Positions 9,164 to 18,814 of a stretch of 49,511 bases of DNA are shown here, piece by piece; positions within the stretch are counted from its first letter, which is position 1, and every line of letters starts with the position of its first letter. The notes beneath the pieces are model-generated. The model worked only from the letters and a program-made list of their open reading frames with translations. It did no database searches and had not been told where the DNA came from. The position numbers and the translations under genes were made by a program. Source of the stretch: Tannerella sp. (GTDB lineage: Bacteria; Bacteroidota; Bacteroidia; Bacteroidales; Tannerellaceae); the NCBI GenBank assembly GCA_031276175.1, contig JAISNP010000054.1, positions 1-49,511 on the forward strand. Reading direction: 5' to 3'.

Positions 9164-10414
9164 ATGGACATTCAATTGGAACAGAAGAAAGGAATCCGCA
9201 GGAAACACGTGCCTTACCTGATTGGGGGGGCACTGTTTCTCACACTGCTGGGATGGATCGTTTTCGGCGACCATTCCTCCACACTGAAAATCGACGCGCG
9301 CGGCGTCAGCACCGGAACGGTTACGGCCGACCTGTTTAACGACTTTGTCCGCGTGGACGGACAGGTGCAACCCATCACCGTCGTACAGCTTAGCCCCGAA
9401 GAGGGCGGTATCGTGCAGGAAATTGTCATCGAAGAAGGCGCCGGGGTGCGCCGGGGCGACGTCATCGTTCGCCTCAGTAATTCGCAACTCGACCTGCAAA
9501 TCCTCCAGGCCGAGGCCGACCTCGCCGAGAAGCAGAATTTCCTCCGCAACACGCTGGTCACGATGGAACAGGACCGGCTGAGCAACCAGAACGAAAAGCT
9601 GCTGCTCGAACTGGAGACCATGCGCAAGAAGCGCGCCTTCGGCCAGCAGGAAAAGCTCTACGCCGAGCGTCTCACTGCGCACGAAGATTACCTGCAGGCT
9701 CGCGAGGATTATGACCTGGCGATGCAGAAACACGCCCTCATCATGGAACGCATCCGGCAGGACTCCATCCTGCGCACCACGCAGGTGGAACAGATGGAGG
9801 AAAACCTGGCCAACATGCGCCGCAACGTCTTGCTGGTGCGCGAACGCAAGGCGCATCTGGACATCCGCTCGCAGATTGACGGCGAACTGGGGCTGCTCGA
9901 CGTGGTGCTCGGACAGAACGTGTCGCCGGGGCAGAAGATCGGGCAGATCAACGACCTGTCGGACTACAAGGTGGAGGCGCTTATCGACGAGCACTACATC
10001 GACCGTGTGCGGACGGAACTGAGCGCCGCCTTCGAGCGGCAGGGCGCACGTTTTGCGCTGGTTGTCCGCAAGGTGTATCCCGAAGTGCGCGACGGCAAGT
10101 TCCGCACCGACTTTATCTTCACCGGCGAACGGCCGGACAACATCCGCAGCGGACAGACGTATTACATCAACCTTGAGTTGGGGCAGCCCTCGGAGAGCAT
10201 CATCATCCCCAAGGGGACGTTTTTCCAGAATACCGGCGGACGGTGGATCTTCGTGCTCGACCCGGACGGCAAAAAGGCGCACCGGCGCAGTATCCGCATC
10301 GGGAGGCAGAATCCGCAGTACTACGAAGTGCTCGAAGGCCTCAGCGCGGGGGAGAAGGTGATACTTTCGGGGTATGAATCGTTCGGGGATAATCAGGTGC
10401 TGGTAATCGAATAG
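9164..10414 (+). CDS. HlyD/MacA-type periplasmic adaptor
   Basis: This 416-residue adaptor has a short cytoplasmic tail, one membrane helix (YLIGGALFLTLLGWIVF, residues about 18-34) and a periplasmic body. The lipoyl half-motif VVQLSPEEGGIVQEIVIEEGAGVRRGDVIVRL, a long coiled-coil hairpin (about residues 115-235, rich in E, Q, L and R), the second lipoyl part (GLLDVVLGQNVSPGQKIGQI) and a beta-barrel follow in order. It would connect FtsX/MacB-type permeases to the TolC encoded just upstream. Unlike the RND adaptor in this window it is anchored by a helix rather than a lipid. A run of seven G at 9224-9230 lies in the helix codons. The permease gene begins 32 bases later. Confidence 0.9.
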   Translation: MDIQLEQKKGIRRKHVPYLIGGALFLTLLGWIVFGDHSSTLKIDARGVSTGTVTADLFNDFVRVDGQVQPITVVQLSPEEGGIVQEIVIEEGAGVRRGDVIVRLSNSQLDLQILQAEADLAEKQNFLRNTLVTMEQDRLSNQNEKLLLELETMRKKRAFGQQEKLYAERLTAHEDYLQAREDYDLAMQKHALIMERIRQDSILRTTQVEQMEENLANMRRNVLLVRERKAHLDIRSQIDGELGLLDVVLGQNVSPGQKIGQINDLSDYKVEALIDEHYIDRVRTELSAAFERQGARFALVVRKVYPEVRDGKFRTDFIFTGERPDNIRSGQTYYINLELGQPSESIIIPKGTFFQNTGGRWIFVLDPDGKKAHRRSIRIGRQNPQYYEVLEGLSAGEKVILSGYESFGDNQVLVIE

Positions 10415-10445
10415 GCAGAAACAAATCACATTAACATACTGAGAT

Positions 10446-12824
10446 ATGAAAGCAATTATTGTAGCCTTTCGCTCGCTCTTCTCGAAAGGGAACAGCCACG
10501 CGATAAAGATCGTTTCCCTGGGCACGGGGCTTGCCGTGGGACTGGCGCTGATAGCCAAGGTGTATTTCGAACAGTCGTATGACGACTTCTTCCCGGATGC
10601 CGACCGCATCTTCATGATTTGCACCAATTACAGCATGGGCGACGCCGAGCCGGAGGATTTCCCGCAGGTGAGCGGAGCCATCGCTCCGGGCATGAAGGCC
10701 GAGATCCCCGAAGTGGAAGCGGCTACGCGGATGACGGGACTGGGGCTTGAGGCCGTCTTTTTTACCTCCGACAGGCGGAAGTATGCGGCAAACCTCTACC
10801 TGGCGGATACCTGCCTGTTCGACGTCTTCCCGCACCGTATTCTGGCCGGAGACCCGAAGGATGTGCTCGCACGGCCGATGTATGTCATGATAGCCCGCAA
10901 GGTGGCCGAGCGCATGGGCGGCGTCGATGCCGCGATGGGGCAGACGATCATCTTCTCCAGCTATCCGGGGCGTACGCTCACCGTGGGCGGCGTGTTTGAA
11001 GACCTGCCGCTCAATTCGCATATGAATTACTCGATGCTCGTCTCCATGCCCTCCATCGGGCAGTTCACCTACGACGGCTCGATGAACTGGGTGGGCAACG
11101 ACCGCTACCGCGCATACGTCAGGATGCAGCGCGGCGCGACGCCCGAAAGCGTAGCCCCGGCCATCGCCCGGATGCAGGAAAAGAACCAGCCGATGGACAT
11201 GCTCAAGGAGCGGGGCATCACGCTCGGCTATTTCCTCACGCCCCTGCTCGACGTCCACAGCGGCACGGACGAGGTGCGGCGCATGACCGGCCTGCTGGCC
11301 ATCCTCGCCTTTGTGCTCATCTTCACGGCGGTGATGAACTACGTGCTGATCGTCATCTCCTCGCTTGTAGGCCGCACCCGCGAGATGGCGGTCAACAAGT
11401 GCTACGGCGCGTCGGAAGCGAACATATACGGCAAGATGCTGGCCGAGACGTTTGCCGACCTCACCGTCTCGCTCCTCCTGGCCGCCGGGCTGCTGTATGC
11501 CTGCCGCGGCATCGTGGAGGATTTGCTGGGCGCGGAGATCGAGACGCTTTTCAACCTCCGCAGCGCCGTGTGGCTGGCCGCCGTCTGCCTTGTCGTCTTC
11601 CTTGTCTCCGGGCTGGCGCCGGGATACAGCTTTGCCCGCGTGCCGGTGGCTGCCGCCTTCCGCAATTACAGGGAGAACAAGCGCGTCTGGAAGCTCGCGC
11701 TGCTCTTCTTCCAGATTGCCTGCGCCGGGTTCCTCTTCTCGCTCCTCGTCGTCATTGCGCGGCAGTACGCGCATATGATCCAAAGCAATCCGGGATATGA
11801 ATACGAACAGCTGGCTTACAGCTCGCTTTCCGGCGTACCCGAAGAGCAGCGGCGCAAGGTGATTGAAGAGGTGGCGCGCCTGCCCGAAGTAGACCGGGTG
11901 ACGACCTGCACCTCCACGCTCCTGGGCTTTCTCAGCGGCAACGAGGTGTCGGTGCCCGGCGATACCAAAAGCCTGCTGCACATCGGCGACCTGTACTGGG
12001 TCGGCGACGGATACCTGGACATGATGGGGATTCCCGTCGTCGAGGGGCGGTCGTTTACCGAAAATGTCTCCCCGTCGCACGAGGTAATGGTCGACCGCCG
12101 CTTTGCAGAGCAGGCCGCCGGGCTTGCCGGATGGACGGACGGCGTGGTGGGCAAAAGCATCATCGTCAGCGAGCACAGCCGCAACGGGGTGGAGCCGTTC
12201 ACCATCTGCGGCGTCTTCGAAAACGTCCGCAACGGGGCTATCGGGGCGGATACGCACGAACCCACCGTGCTGTTCTACCGTAGCGCGCCCGGCAGCGTGC
12301 TGCTCGTCAAGTATCACCGGCAGACGCCCGAAGCCGTCCGGCGCACGACCGAAACGCTCGAACGCCTCCTGCCCGACCACGACGTCGCCGTATATTCCTA
12401 TCCCGCCGAGATGGTGAATCTCTACGCCGCGTCGCGCCGGTTTCGCGACGCGGTGATGATCGGCAGCCTCATCACGCTGCTTATCACCCTCATCGGACTG
12501 GTGGGATACACGCGCGACGAAATCAACCGCCGCCGCAAGGAAACGGCCATACGGAAGATCAACGGCGCTACGCTGCTCGACGTCCTGCGGCTCTTCATGA
12601 CCGACGTCAGCCGCATAGCCCTGCCTGCGATCGCAATCGGCGGCGGCCTCTCGGCCTATGTAGCCGTGCAGTGGCAGATGCAGTTTTCCGAAAAGTCCGC
12701 CCTTGCGCCGCTGCTGTTCGTCGGCTGCGCGGCGGGGGTGCTGCTCATCGTCCTGTTCACCGTGTACGTCAATTGCTACCGCACGGCGAACGAGAATCCG
12801 GCGTTGAGCCTTAAGAGCGAATAG
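10446..12824 (+). CDS. FtsX/MacB-type ABC transporter permease 1
   Basis: This 792-residue membrane protein shows the duplicated layout of large Bacteroidota FtsX permeases. It has an N-terminal helix (about residues 22-40), a MacB periplasmic core domain (about 45-270), three helices around 285-395, a helix near 415-440, a second periplasmic domain (about 445-660) and three C-terminal helices, ending NENPALSLKSE. The short motif GRTREMAVNKCYGAS after the second helix, and RRKETAIRKINGAT near the end, are the FtsX cytoplasmic coupling segments that contact an ATPase. No ATPase domain is fused and none is encoded nearby. It works with the adaptor and TolC upstream, probably exporting lipids, peptides or drugs; the substrate is unknown. 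Confidence 0.9.
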   Translation: MKAIIVAFRSLFSKGNSHAIKIVSLGTGLAVGLALIAKVYFEQSYDDFFPDADRIFMICTNYSMGDAEPEDFPQVSGAIAPGMKAEIPEVEAATRMTGLGLEAVFFTSDRRKYAANLYLADTCLFDVFPHRILAGDPKDVLARPMYVMIARKVAERMGGVDAAMGQTIIFSSYPGRTLTVGGVFEDLPLNSHMNYSMLVSMPSIGQFTYDGSMNWVGNDRYRAYVRMQRGATPESVAPAIARMQEKNQPMDMLKERGITLGYFLTPLLDVHSGTDEVRRMTGLLAILAFVLIFTAVMNYVLIVISSLVGRTREMAVNKCYGASEANIYGKMLAETFADLTVSLLLAAGLLYACRGIVEDLLGAEIETLFNLRSAVWLAAVCLVVFLVSGLAPGYSFARVPVAAAFRNYRENKRVWKLALLFFQIACAGFLFSLLVVIARQYAHMIQSNPGYEYEQLAYSSLSGVPEEQRRKVIEEVARLPEVDRVTTCTSTLLGFLSGNEVSVPGDTKSLLHIGDLYWVGDGYLDMMGIPVVEGRSFTENVSPSHEVMVDRRFAEQAAGLAGWTDGVVGKSIIVSEHSRNGVEPFTICGVFENVRNGAIGADTHEPTVLFYRSAPGSVLLVKYHRQTPEAVRRTTETLERLLPDHDVAVYSYPAEMVNLYAASRRFRDAVMIGSLITLLITLIGLVGYTRDEINRRRKETAIRKINGATLLDVLRLFMTDVSRIALPAIAIGGGLSAYVAVQWQMQFSEKSALAPLLFVGCAAGVLLIVLFTVYVNCYRTANENPALSLKSE

Positions 12825-12866
12825 ACGGACCGCTTTGCAATGTGTTCATTTACATGCGATAAACCT

Positions 12867-13119
12867 TGCAAGCGTTAGCAGGGGTAGCCTGCAAGCGTTA
12901 GCAGGGGTGTCTTGCAAGCGTTAGCAGGGGTAGCCTGCAAGCGTTAGCAGGGGTGGCCTGCAAGCGTTAGCAGGGGTGCCTTGCAAGCGTTAGCAGGGGT
13001 GGCCTGCAAGCGTTAGCAGGGGTGGCCTGCAAGCATTAGCAGGGGTGGCCTGCAAGAATTGGAGGGAGTGTCCCTCAAGCGTTAGAGAGAGTGTCTCTCA
13101 AGCGTTGGAGAGAGTGTCT
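12867..13119. repeat. tandem array of 11 x 23 bp hairpin units
   Basis: Eleven units of exactly 23 bp follow one another between permease genes 1 and 2. In units 1-8 the arms CCTGC and GCAGG flank the loop AAGCGTTA (AAGCATTA in one), then GGGTGGCC or a near variant. In units 10-11 the arms change to CTCTC/GAGAG-like sequences (for example TCTCTC and GAGAGA) while AAGCGTTA or AAGCGTTG stays. Unit 9 is a transition form. The paired change of both arms argues that folding is being kept. The array fills nearly the whole gap and sits inside what should be an operon. Confidence 0.9.
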
Positions 13120-13158
13120 CTTCAAAGGATATGGAATTATTTTTTAAAACAAGAGAAT

Positions 13159-15507
13159 ATGTTACGAGATTTTTTATTTGTCTTTAAGCGTTTTCGGACG
13201 TCCGGTCTGCTAAACGTCATAGGCCTGTCGGCAGCCTTTGCCGCCTTCATCATGATGATGATGAAAGTAAGTTATGAATATGGCTTCGACCGTTGCCATC
13301 CTGCCGCCGACCGGATTTACCGTGTCGACCTGGTGCGGGACGGGCGTCCGGTCAATATTTTGCCGCGGGCGTTTGCCGACGCCATTATCGCCTCGTCGCC
13401 GCAGATAGAAGAAGGAACGATCGTGATGCCGTTAGACGAATGGCTGGGCGATAATTACTTCACGACGGGCGAGGGCGCGGAGAGGCGCGGCTTTAACCTG
13501 CCGGTTGAAGCCTGCTACCCGGCTATTACGCGCATCTTCGGGTTTGACTTCACGGAGGGAGACGCCGACTGCCTTGCCGCGCCCCTTCAGGTGATTATCC
13601 CGCAGAGCATGGCGTAGCGCCTGTTTGCCGGGGAACCGGCTGTGGGCAAAACGCTGCATCCCGACAATATTCTGGGAAGCAATCAACCCATCACAATCGG
13701 CGGCGTGTACCGTGATTTCCCGGACAATACGCAGGTGAAAAACGTGATTTATACGTCTATCGGCCGGATGCAGCAAAACGACTGGCGGTCGCAAAACTAC
13801 CATCTGTATCTCCTGTTTAACGGGGCGAAGGAGGCGGAGGGGTTTGAGGAGCGTTTTAACCGCACGTTCGATTTCTCCCCGCTGGCCAACAATGCCGAGA
13901 ACGGCATCCGTCTGATGGCGCTGACCGACATTTATTTCAGCCGGACGGGGTTCCGGGCGGGCAACGTGGGCACGGTGCGGATACTTTTTGCGATTGCATT
14001 GCTGGTGATCGTCATTGCCGCCATCAATTACATGAATTTCAGCGTTGCCATGACGCCGGCGCGTATCCGCGGCATCAATGTGCGGAAGATTCTGGGCTGC
14101 TCTACGGCCGCGCTGCGCGCTTCCCTTGTGGGCGAAGCGCTGATTACGGCCTTGCTGTCGTGGCTGGCGGCGCTGTGTCTCGTCTATGTACTGTCGGAGC
14201 GTGAGGTACTTTCGTTCATGGAGGCGGACATGCGCCTGCAAAACCATCTCCCGCTTGTGGGGCTGACGGGGCTGGCGGCGTTGCTGACGGGGCTGGCGGC
14301 CGGACTGTATCCTGCGTTTTATACCACTTCGTTCCAGCCGGCATGGGCGTTGAAGGGCAACTTCGGGCTGTCGCCTGCCGGACGTCGCCTGCGCGCCGCC
14401 CTGATCGGCTTCCAGTACGTCGTTTCCATCTGCCTGATCATTGCCGCCCTGTTTATATACAAGCAAAACCGGTATTTGCAGGATTTCAACACGGGTTTCG
14501 ACCGCGAGCAGATTGCTATCGTCAAACTTAACGCCGACCTCTATTCCCGGAGCAGGGATTCGTACGTCAATGCGCTGAAGGCCTATGCCGGCATCGACGA
14601 CGTCGCCTTTTCGAAACAGAAACTGGGCGCTTCCGACTCTTACACGAGCTACGGCTTCCGGTACGCCGAGGGCAGTGAGTTCGGCGGATACACGCTCGAA
14701 GTGAGCGAAAACTTTCTCGACGTCATGCGCATATCCGTCGTCGATGGCCGGAGCTTTCTGCCTGCGGACACGGCCGGCGGGCGGTTTGCCTTCATACTGA
14801 ATAAGCCGCTGGCGGAACACGTCGGCATAAAAGCCGGCGAAACGGTGGAGATGACGTCGTGGGGCAATCCGGTCTGTCCGGTCGTGGGGATTACGGACGA
14901 CGTGAAGTTCACATCCCTGCGGCAGGGGCAGGATCGCATCCTGTTCTGGGTCGGCTCGCCCGCCGCGCTTCCCGTCTCGTATATCCGGTTGAAAGCCGGG
15001 GTGAATGTGTTCGACGCCGTCGATCATATCCGCCGCACGGTGGCCGACATCGACCCGGCTTATCCGGTGGACGTGGAGTTTTACGACGGCGTGTTCCGAC
15101 AATTGTACCGCAAGGAGGCGAACCTGAACCGGAGCATCTCCCTGCTCAGCCTGCTGGCCATCATCATCTCCGTTGCCGGGATATTCGGGCTGGTGCTGTT
15201 CGAAACGCAGTACCGCCGCCGGGAGATCGGCATCCGCAAGGTGTTCGGCTCCACTACCGCCGAAATCCTGTCGCTGTTCGGCAAGACGTATATCCGCCTG
15301 CTGTGCATCAGCTTCGTGCCGGCTGCGCCGATGGCATGGTATGCTGTGAGCCGGTGGATGGAAACCTTTGCCTATAAGACGCGGATGGACTGGTGGATCT
15401 ACCTGCTGGCCTTTGCCGCAGTGCTGACGCTCACGGCCGCCACCGTCGTCTTCCAAAGCTGGCGCGCAGCCGTCGCCAACCCGGCGGACAGCATCAGGAC
15501 GGAATGA
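13159..15507 (+). pseudogene. FtsX/MacB-type ABC permease 2, interrupted by in-frame TAG
   Basis: The frame starts at 13159 (MLRDFLFVFKRFRTSGLLNVIGL) and runs in one phase to a stop at 15507, about 781 residues, the size of its two neighbours. It is cut by a single TAG at 13615-13617, codon 153, in the context PQSMA-stop-RLFAGEPAVGKTLHP. Related permeases normally read a glutamate or similar residue there (SxAERLFG-like), so GAG to TAG is the simplest change. Everything after the stop is intact, including GRxL-type periplasmic parts and the coupling segment RRREIGIRKVFGSTTAEIL. The gene may be a recent null, a sequencing error or a read-through case. A 152-residue fragment and a restart at 13642 are the alternative readings. 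Confidence 0.85.
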
Positions 15508-15535
15508 TTTTACTCACGCTAATGAATGAACAGCT

Positions 15536-17899
15536 ATGAACAGATGGATGGACATTAAGTCCTTTTTCAGGTTTTTGGGCAAGAACAGGTTTTATACCCT
15601 TGTCAATGTGTTCGGCCTGTCGGTATCGCTGATGTTTGTGATACTGATAGCCGTGTATGCGATGCAGGAAATGTCGGTCGACACCTTTCATGCGAAAGGC
15701 GACCGGATTTATATTCTGGGTCGAGAAGACTCTCCCGGCGCGGCCTGGAAGCTGGGCAGTCGCCTCAAGGCGCGCTATCCCGAAATAGAAGAGACCTGCG
15801 CAACGGTCCTCGGGCGGAACGTTCCGGTGGAAATTAACGACCGCAAAGTGAAGGCCGACCTGACGCTGGCGGACAGTACGTTTTTCAACCTCTTTTCCTT
15901 CGAACTGCTCAGCGGCGACCGGCGGCAGGCGCTGGATGCGCGCAACGGGGCGGTCGTCTCCGAATCATTCGCCCGCAAGGCTTTCCCGGATACCGACCCC
16001 GTGGGGCAAACCCTCAGGTTGTACGATTCGCTCTACGTGACGGTGAACGGCGTGATGAAGGACATCCGCCGGTCGACCGTCCCCTACGCCGACATCCTGC
16101 TGCGGATTGAGCACGTGAATTATTTCAACTCAAGCCTTGCCTCGGATACGTATGGTAACTACGGCTCTACCGCGCTCTTCCTGCTGGCACGGGAACGCGC
16201 CGACCTCCGTGCACGGGAGGCCGACATGCTGGAATGGTTCAAGGAAGAGGTGTGGCTTTACAGGGACGGACATGCCGGGCAGGTGCACATCGTCCCGCTG
16301 CGGGAGCTTTATTTCGCCGACCGGTATCCGGCGTACAGGAACTACAACGGCTGGCTGCTGAACTTCGGCAACTCTTCGCTGATGACCATCCTGATGTGGG
16401 TGGGGATACTGATCCTGCTCTTTGCCGTAATCAACTACATCAACCTGACGACGGCGCAGGCCGGCTTCCGGGCGAAAGAGATGGCTGCGCGGCGGCTGCT
16501 GGGTTCGAGCCGGGCGGAGCTGTTCGTGCGGCTGATGACGGAGTCCACGCTGCTGTGCTTCGTGTCTTTCGCCGCCGGGCTGCTGCTGGCCTGCTTTGCC
16601 GCGCCGTATGCGGGGCAGCTGGTGGAGCGGCCGCTCGACCTGAACGGAGCCGTTACGCCGGGCAGCGTGGCCGTGGCAGCCGGGGTCGTCCTGCTGCTGG
16701 GCGCCGTAAGCGGGCTGTTGCCGGCGGTGGTCATCTCGAACGCCAAGCCGATAGAGATTGTGCGGGGCGGATTCCGGAGGAAAACGAAGATGACGTTCGG
16801 CAGGGTGTTCATCACCTTCCAGAACGCCGTCACCATCGTCCTTTTAGCCTCCTCCATCACCATGATTAGCCAGGTGAACCACCTGATTCGCGCGCCGCTG
16901 GGGTATCGCACGGAAAACCTGATCGACATTGCCTTTTCCCCCGGAGACAGCCGGGAGGCCAAGTTGCTGCTTGCCGAAGAGCTGAAGCGCCTGCCCGTCG
17001 TCAAACGCACCGGATTCAGCGCAGGGACGCCGTTCACCAGAGGCAACAACCAGACCATGAAACTGAGCGACGGCAAGCAGATCAGTTTCCAGCAATTCTT
17101 CTGCAACGAGGACTTCTTCGACATGATAGGGTGGGAGAAGCTGCGCGACAACCACGTGTCGGGCGAAGCCTTCTACCTGAACGAACGCGCCCTGACGGAG
17201 CTTGGAATTGCGGAAGACGCGCCGACCTTTCCCTACTACGAAGGGGTCGAGCAGGTGGCCGGCGTGGTGCGCGACTTTCAGTTGCGCAACATCACCACGC
17301 GTCCCAGCCCGGTGATGATACGGGTCATGAAACAGGAAGAACTCGCGGAGAGATATTCGGGAGGGTTTCTCTGGAACCTCGTGGTCGAGGTCGAAGGCCG
17401 GCCTGCCGCAGCCTGGAGCGCGGTGAAGGAAGTCTACGAGCGCATCATGCGCAGCGAGTTCGACGGGAAGTTTATCGACCGGCAGGTGGCTGCCTCCTTC
17501 GACGCCGAGCGTCGCACCTCGCGGATGCTGATACTCTTCACCGCCGTGGCCGTACTGATTTCGCTGCTTGGGCTGCTGGCCATGTCCACCTACTTCATCC
17601 GCCTGCGCGAGAAGGAAATTGCCGTCCGCAAGATATTCGGTTCCACCAATCCCGAAGTATTGCGGCGGATGGTGGGCACGTTCATGAGTTACGTGCTGAT
17701 AGCCTTCGCAGCGGCTGCGCCCGTGGCGTGGTACCTGATGCACCGCTGGCTGTCGGGCTACGCCTACCGGATTACGCTCGGCGTGTGGATATTTCTGGCC
17801 GCCGGCGCGTTTTGCCTGCTGGTATCGTTTGCCACCGTATTCTTCCAAAGCTATGCCGCGGCCTGCGCCAATCCGGCGGTGAGTATTAAGGCGGAATGA
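15536..17899 (+). CDS. FtsX/MacB-type ABC transporter permease 3
   Basis: This 787-residue permease has the same plan as its two upstream neighbours: N-terminal helix (FYTLVNVFGLSVSLMFVILIAVYAM), periplasmic domain with the GDRIYILGRED and DPVGQTLRLYDS strands, central helices starting FAVINYINLTTAQAGFRAKEMAARRLLGSS, a second periplasmic domain, and last helices with RLREKEIAVRKIFGSTNPEVLRRMVG. Both coupling segments are present, so it should dock on an ATPase. Permeases 2 and 3 resemble each other more than permease 1 by eye (shared VFGSTxxE and NPAxSIxxE ends), suggesting local duplication. It is the last gene of the cluster; 197 bases separate it from the next gene. Confidence 0.9.
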   Translation: MNRWMDIKSFFRFLGKNRFYTLVNVFGLSVSLMFVILIAVYAMQEMSVDTFHAKGDRIYILGREDSPGAAWKLGSRLKARYPEIEETCATVLGRNVPVEINDRKVKADLTLADSTFFNLFSFELLSGDRRQALDARNGAVVSESFARKAFPDTDPVGQTLRLYDSLYVTVNGVMKDIRRSTVPYADILLRIEHVNYFNSSLASDTYGNYGSTALFLLARERADLRAREADMLEWFKEEVWLYRDGHAGQVHIVPLRELYFADRYPAYRNYNGWLLNFGNSSLMTILMWVGILILLFAVINYINLTTAQAGFRAKEMAARRLLGSSRAELFVRLMTESTLLCFVSFAAGLLLACFAAPYAGQLVERPLDLNGAVTPGSVAVAAGVVLLLGAVSGLLPAVVISNAKPIEIVRGGFRRKTKMTFGRVFITFQNAVTIVLLASSITMISQVNHLIRAPLGYRTENLIDIAFSPGDSREAKLLLAEELKRLPVVKRTGFSAGTPFTRGNNQTMKLSDGKQISFQQFFCNEDFFDMIGWEKLRDNHVSGEAFYLNERALTELGIAEDAPTFPYYEGVEQVAGVVRDFQLRNITTRPSPVMIRVMKQEELAERYSGGFLWNLVVEVEGRPAAAWSAVKEVYERIMRSEFDGKFIDRQVAASFDAERRTSRMLILFTAVAVLISLLGLLAMSTYFIRLREKEIAVRKIFGSTNPEVLRRMVGTFMSYVLIAFAAAAPVAWYLMHRWLSGYAYRITLGVWIFLAAGAFCLLVSFATVFFQSYAAACANPAVSIKAE

Positions 17900-18016
17900 C
17901 GGATGATACGAACCGGCGCGGCACGAAAATTTCCGCCCGCCCTTTCATGCGGCGAAAAGCCGAATGTTACGAAATTATTAATTACACGAGAAAAGTTTGC
18001 GAAAACTTTCAAAAAA

Positions 18017-18049
18017 TTTGAGCAGTGTAATATTTTCCGCTTATCTTTG
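18017..18049 (+). promoter_or_regulatory. promoter of the small lipoprotein gene
   Basis: TTTG (18017-18020) and TATCTTTG (18042-18049) are separated by 21 bases, a close match to the Bacteroidota consensus. The lipoprotein ATG follows 47 bases later. Confidence 0.7.
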
Positions 18050-18096
18050 CAGCGTAAATAGAACCAATACGAATTTATTAATTAAAAAAAGACGAA

Positions 18097-18459
18097 ATGA
18101 AAAAGTATTATTCATTATTATTAGGCGTTGCAATGGTAGCGCTTGTTGCATGTGGAGGAGGTTCCAAAAGCAGCGAATCGACGGAACAGGCTGCTCCGGA
18201 GCAAACCAAGGTTGACGAAGGCGCTTCGGCGTCGAAGTCGAGTGTGTTGAGCGAATACGAAGCTTTTGTTGAGAAGGCAGTACCGTTATTGAAAAAGATG
18301 AAGTCCGGCGATACCGCCGCCGCTACGGAGTATGCCGAGCTGGCGCAGAAATTATCGGAGTTCGTAACTTCTCATTCGGAAGATTTTTCGGCGCTCTCCG
18401 GCGAAGACGTGAAAAAGTATCAGGAACTGGCACAAAAGCTAACCGATGCGGCAAACTGA
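18097..18459 (+). CDS. small lipoprotein of unknown function
   Basis: This 120-residue protein has a lipoprotein signal (MKKYYSLLLGVAMVALVACGGG) with cleavage before Cys19 or so. A Ser/Glu/Gln-rich linker follows, then a short all-helical domain (YEAFVEKAVPLLKKMKSGDTAAATEYAELAQKLSEFV). Similar small lipoproteins with a helical YExxVEK...YxxLAQ repeat are common in Bacteroidales, but no function is known to me. It has its own promoter and a good terminator, so it is a single-gene unit, probably well expressed. Confidence 0.85.
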   Translation: MKKYYSLLLGVAMVALVACGGGSKSSESTEQAAPEQTKVDEGASASKSSVLSEYEAFVEKAVPLLKKMKSGDTAAATEYAELAQKLSEFVTSHSEDFSALSGEDVKKYQELAQKLTDAAN

Positions 18460-18482
18460 TTTCCGGGGGATATGACGGATAT

Positions 18483-18517
18483 AAAAAGCGGGTATGCAAG
18501 ACATATCCGCTTTTTTT
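18483..18517 (+). terminator. intrinsic terminator after the small lipoprotein gene
   Basis: AAAAGCGGGTATG pairs with CATATCCGCTTTT around the loop CAAGA, with one G-T pair, and runs into seven T. Confidence 0.85.
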
Positions 18518-18574
18518 ATCGTTCCGCACGCCGGACGTTGAGCCGCGGAATATATCCGCACGCCGGTATCCTGA

Positions 18575-18712
18575 TTAGATACGTCGCGGTAGCTCGCTTA
18601 GATACGCCGCGGTAGCTAACTTAGATACGCATCGGTAGCTAACTTAGATACGCACCGGTAGCTAACTTAGATACGTCGCGGTAGCTAACTTAGATACGCC
18701 GGCGTATCAGGC
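18575..18712. repeat. tandem array of five full and one partial 23-bp units
   Basis: Units start TTAGATACG, carry a variable four-base block (TCGC, CCGC, CATC, CACC, TCGC) and end GGTAGCTAAC (GGTAGCTCGC in the first). Across unit junctions GTAGCTAA-C-TTAGATAC is a near palindrome. The partial sixth unit ends in a perfect 16-base palindrome, GATACGCCGGCGTATC (18693-18708). The array lies between a terminator and the surE promoter. Confidence 0.88.
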
Positions 18713-18758
18713 CGGGATACGCGGACGGCAAAAAATCATCCCCCGGAACAGGCCTGAT

Positions 18759-18790
18759 ATTGACTGCTGTATTTAAAATGCTTACTTTTG
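18759..18790 (+). promoter_or_regulatory. promoter of surE-lpxB
   Basis: ATTG (18759-18762) and TACTTTTG (18783-18790) are 20 bases apart. This puts the transcript start after the earliest in-frame ATG at 18788 and favours a surE start at 18806 or 18815. Confidence 0.6.
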
Positions 18791-18814
18791 CGACTTATTT
18801 TGCAGATGACCGGA

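Noticed and set aside
12867-13119. CRISPR array
   Set aside because: Units are contiguous 23-bp direct repeats with no unique spacers and no cas genes nearby; the same holds for the other three arrays.
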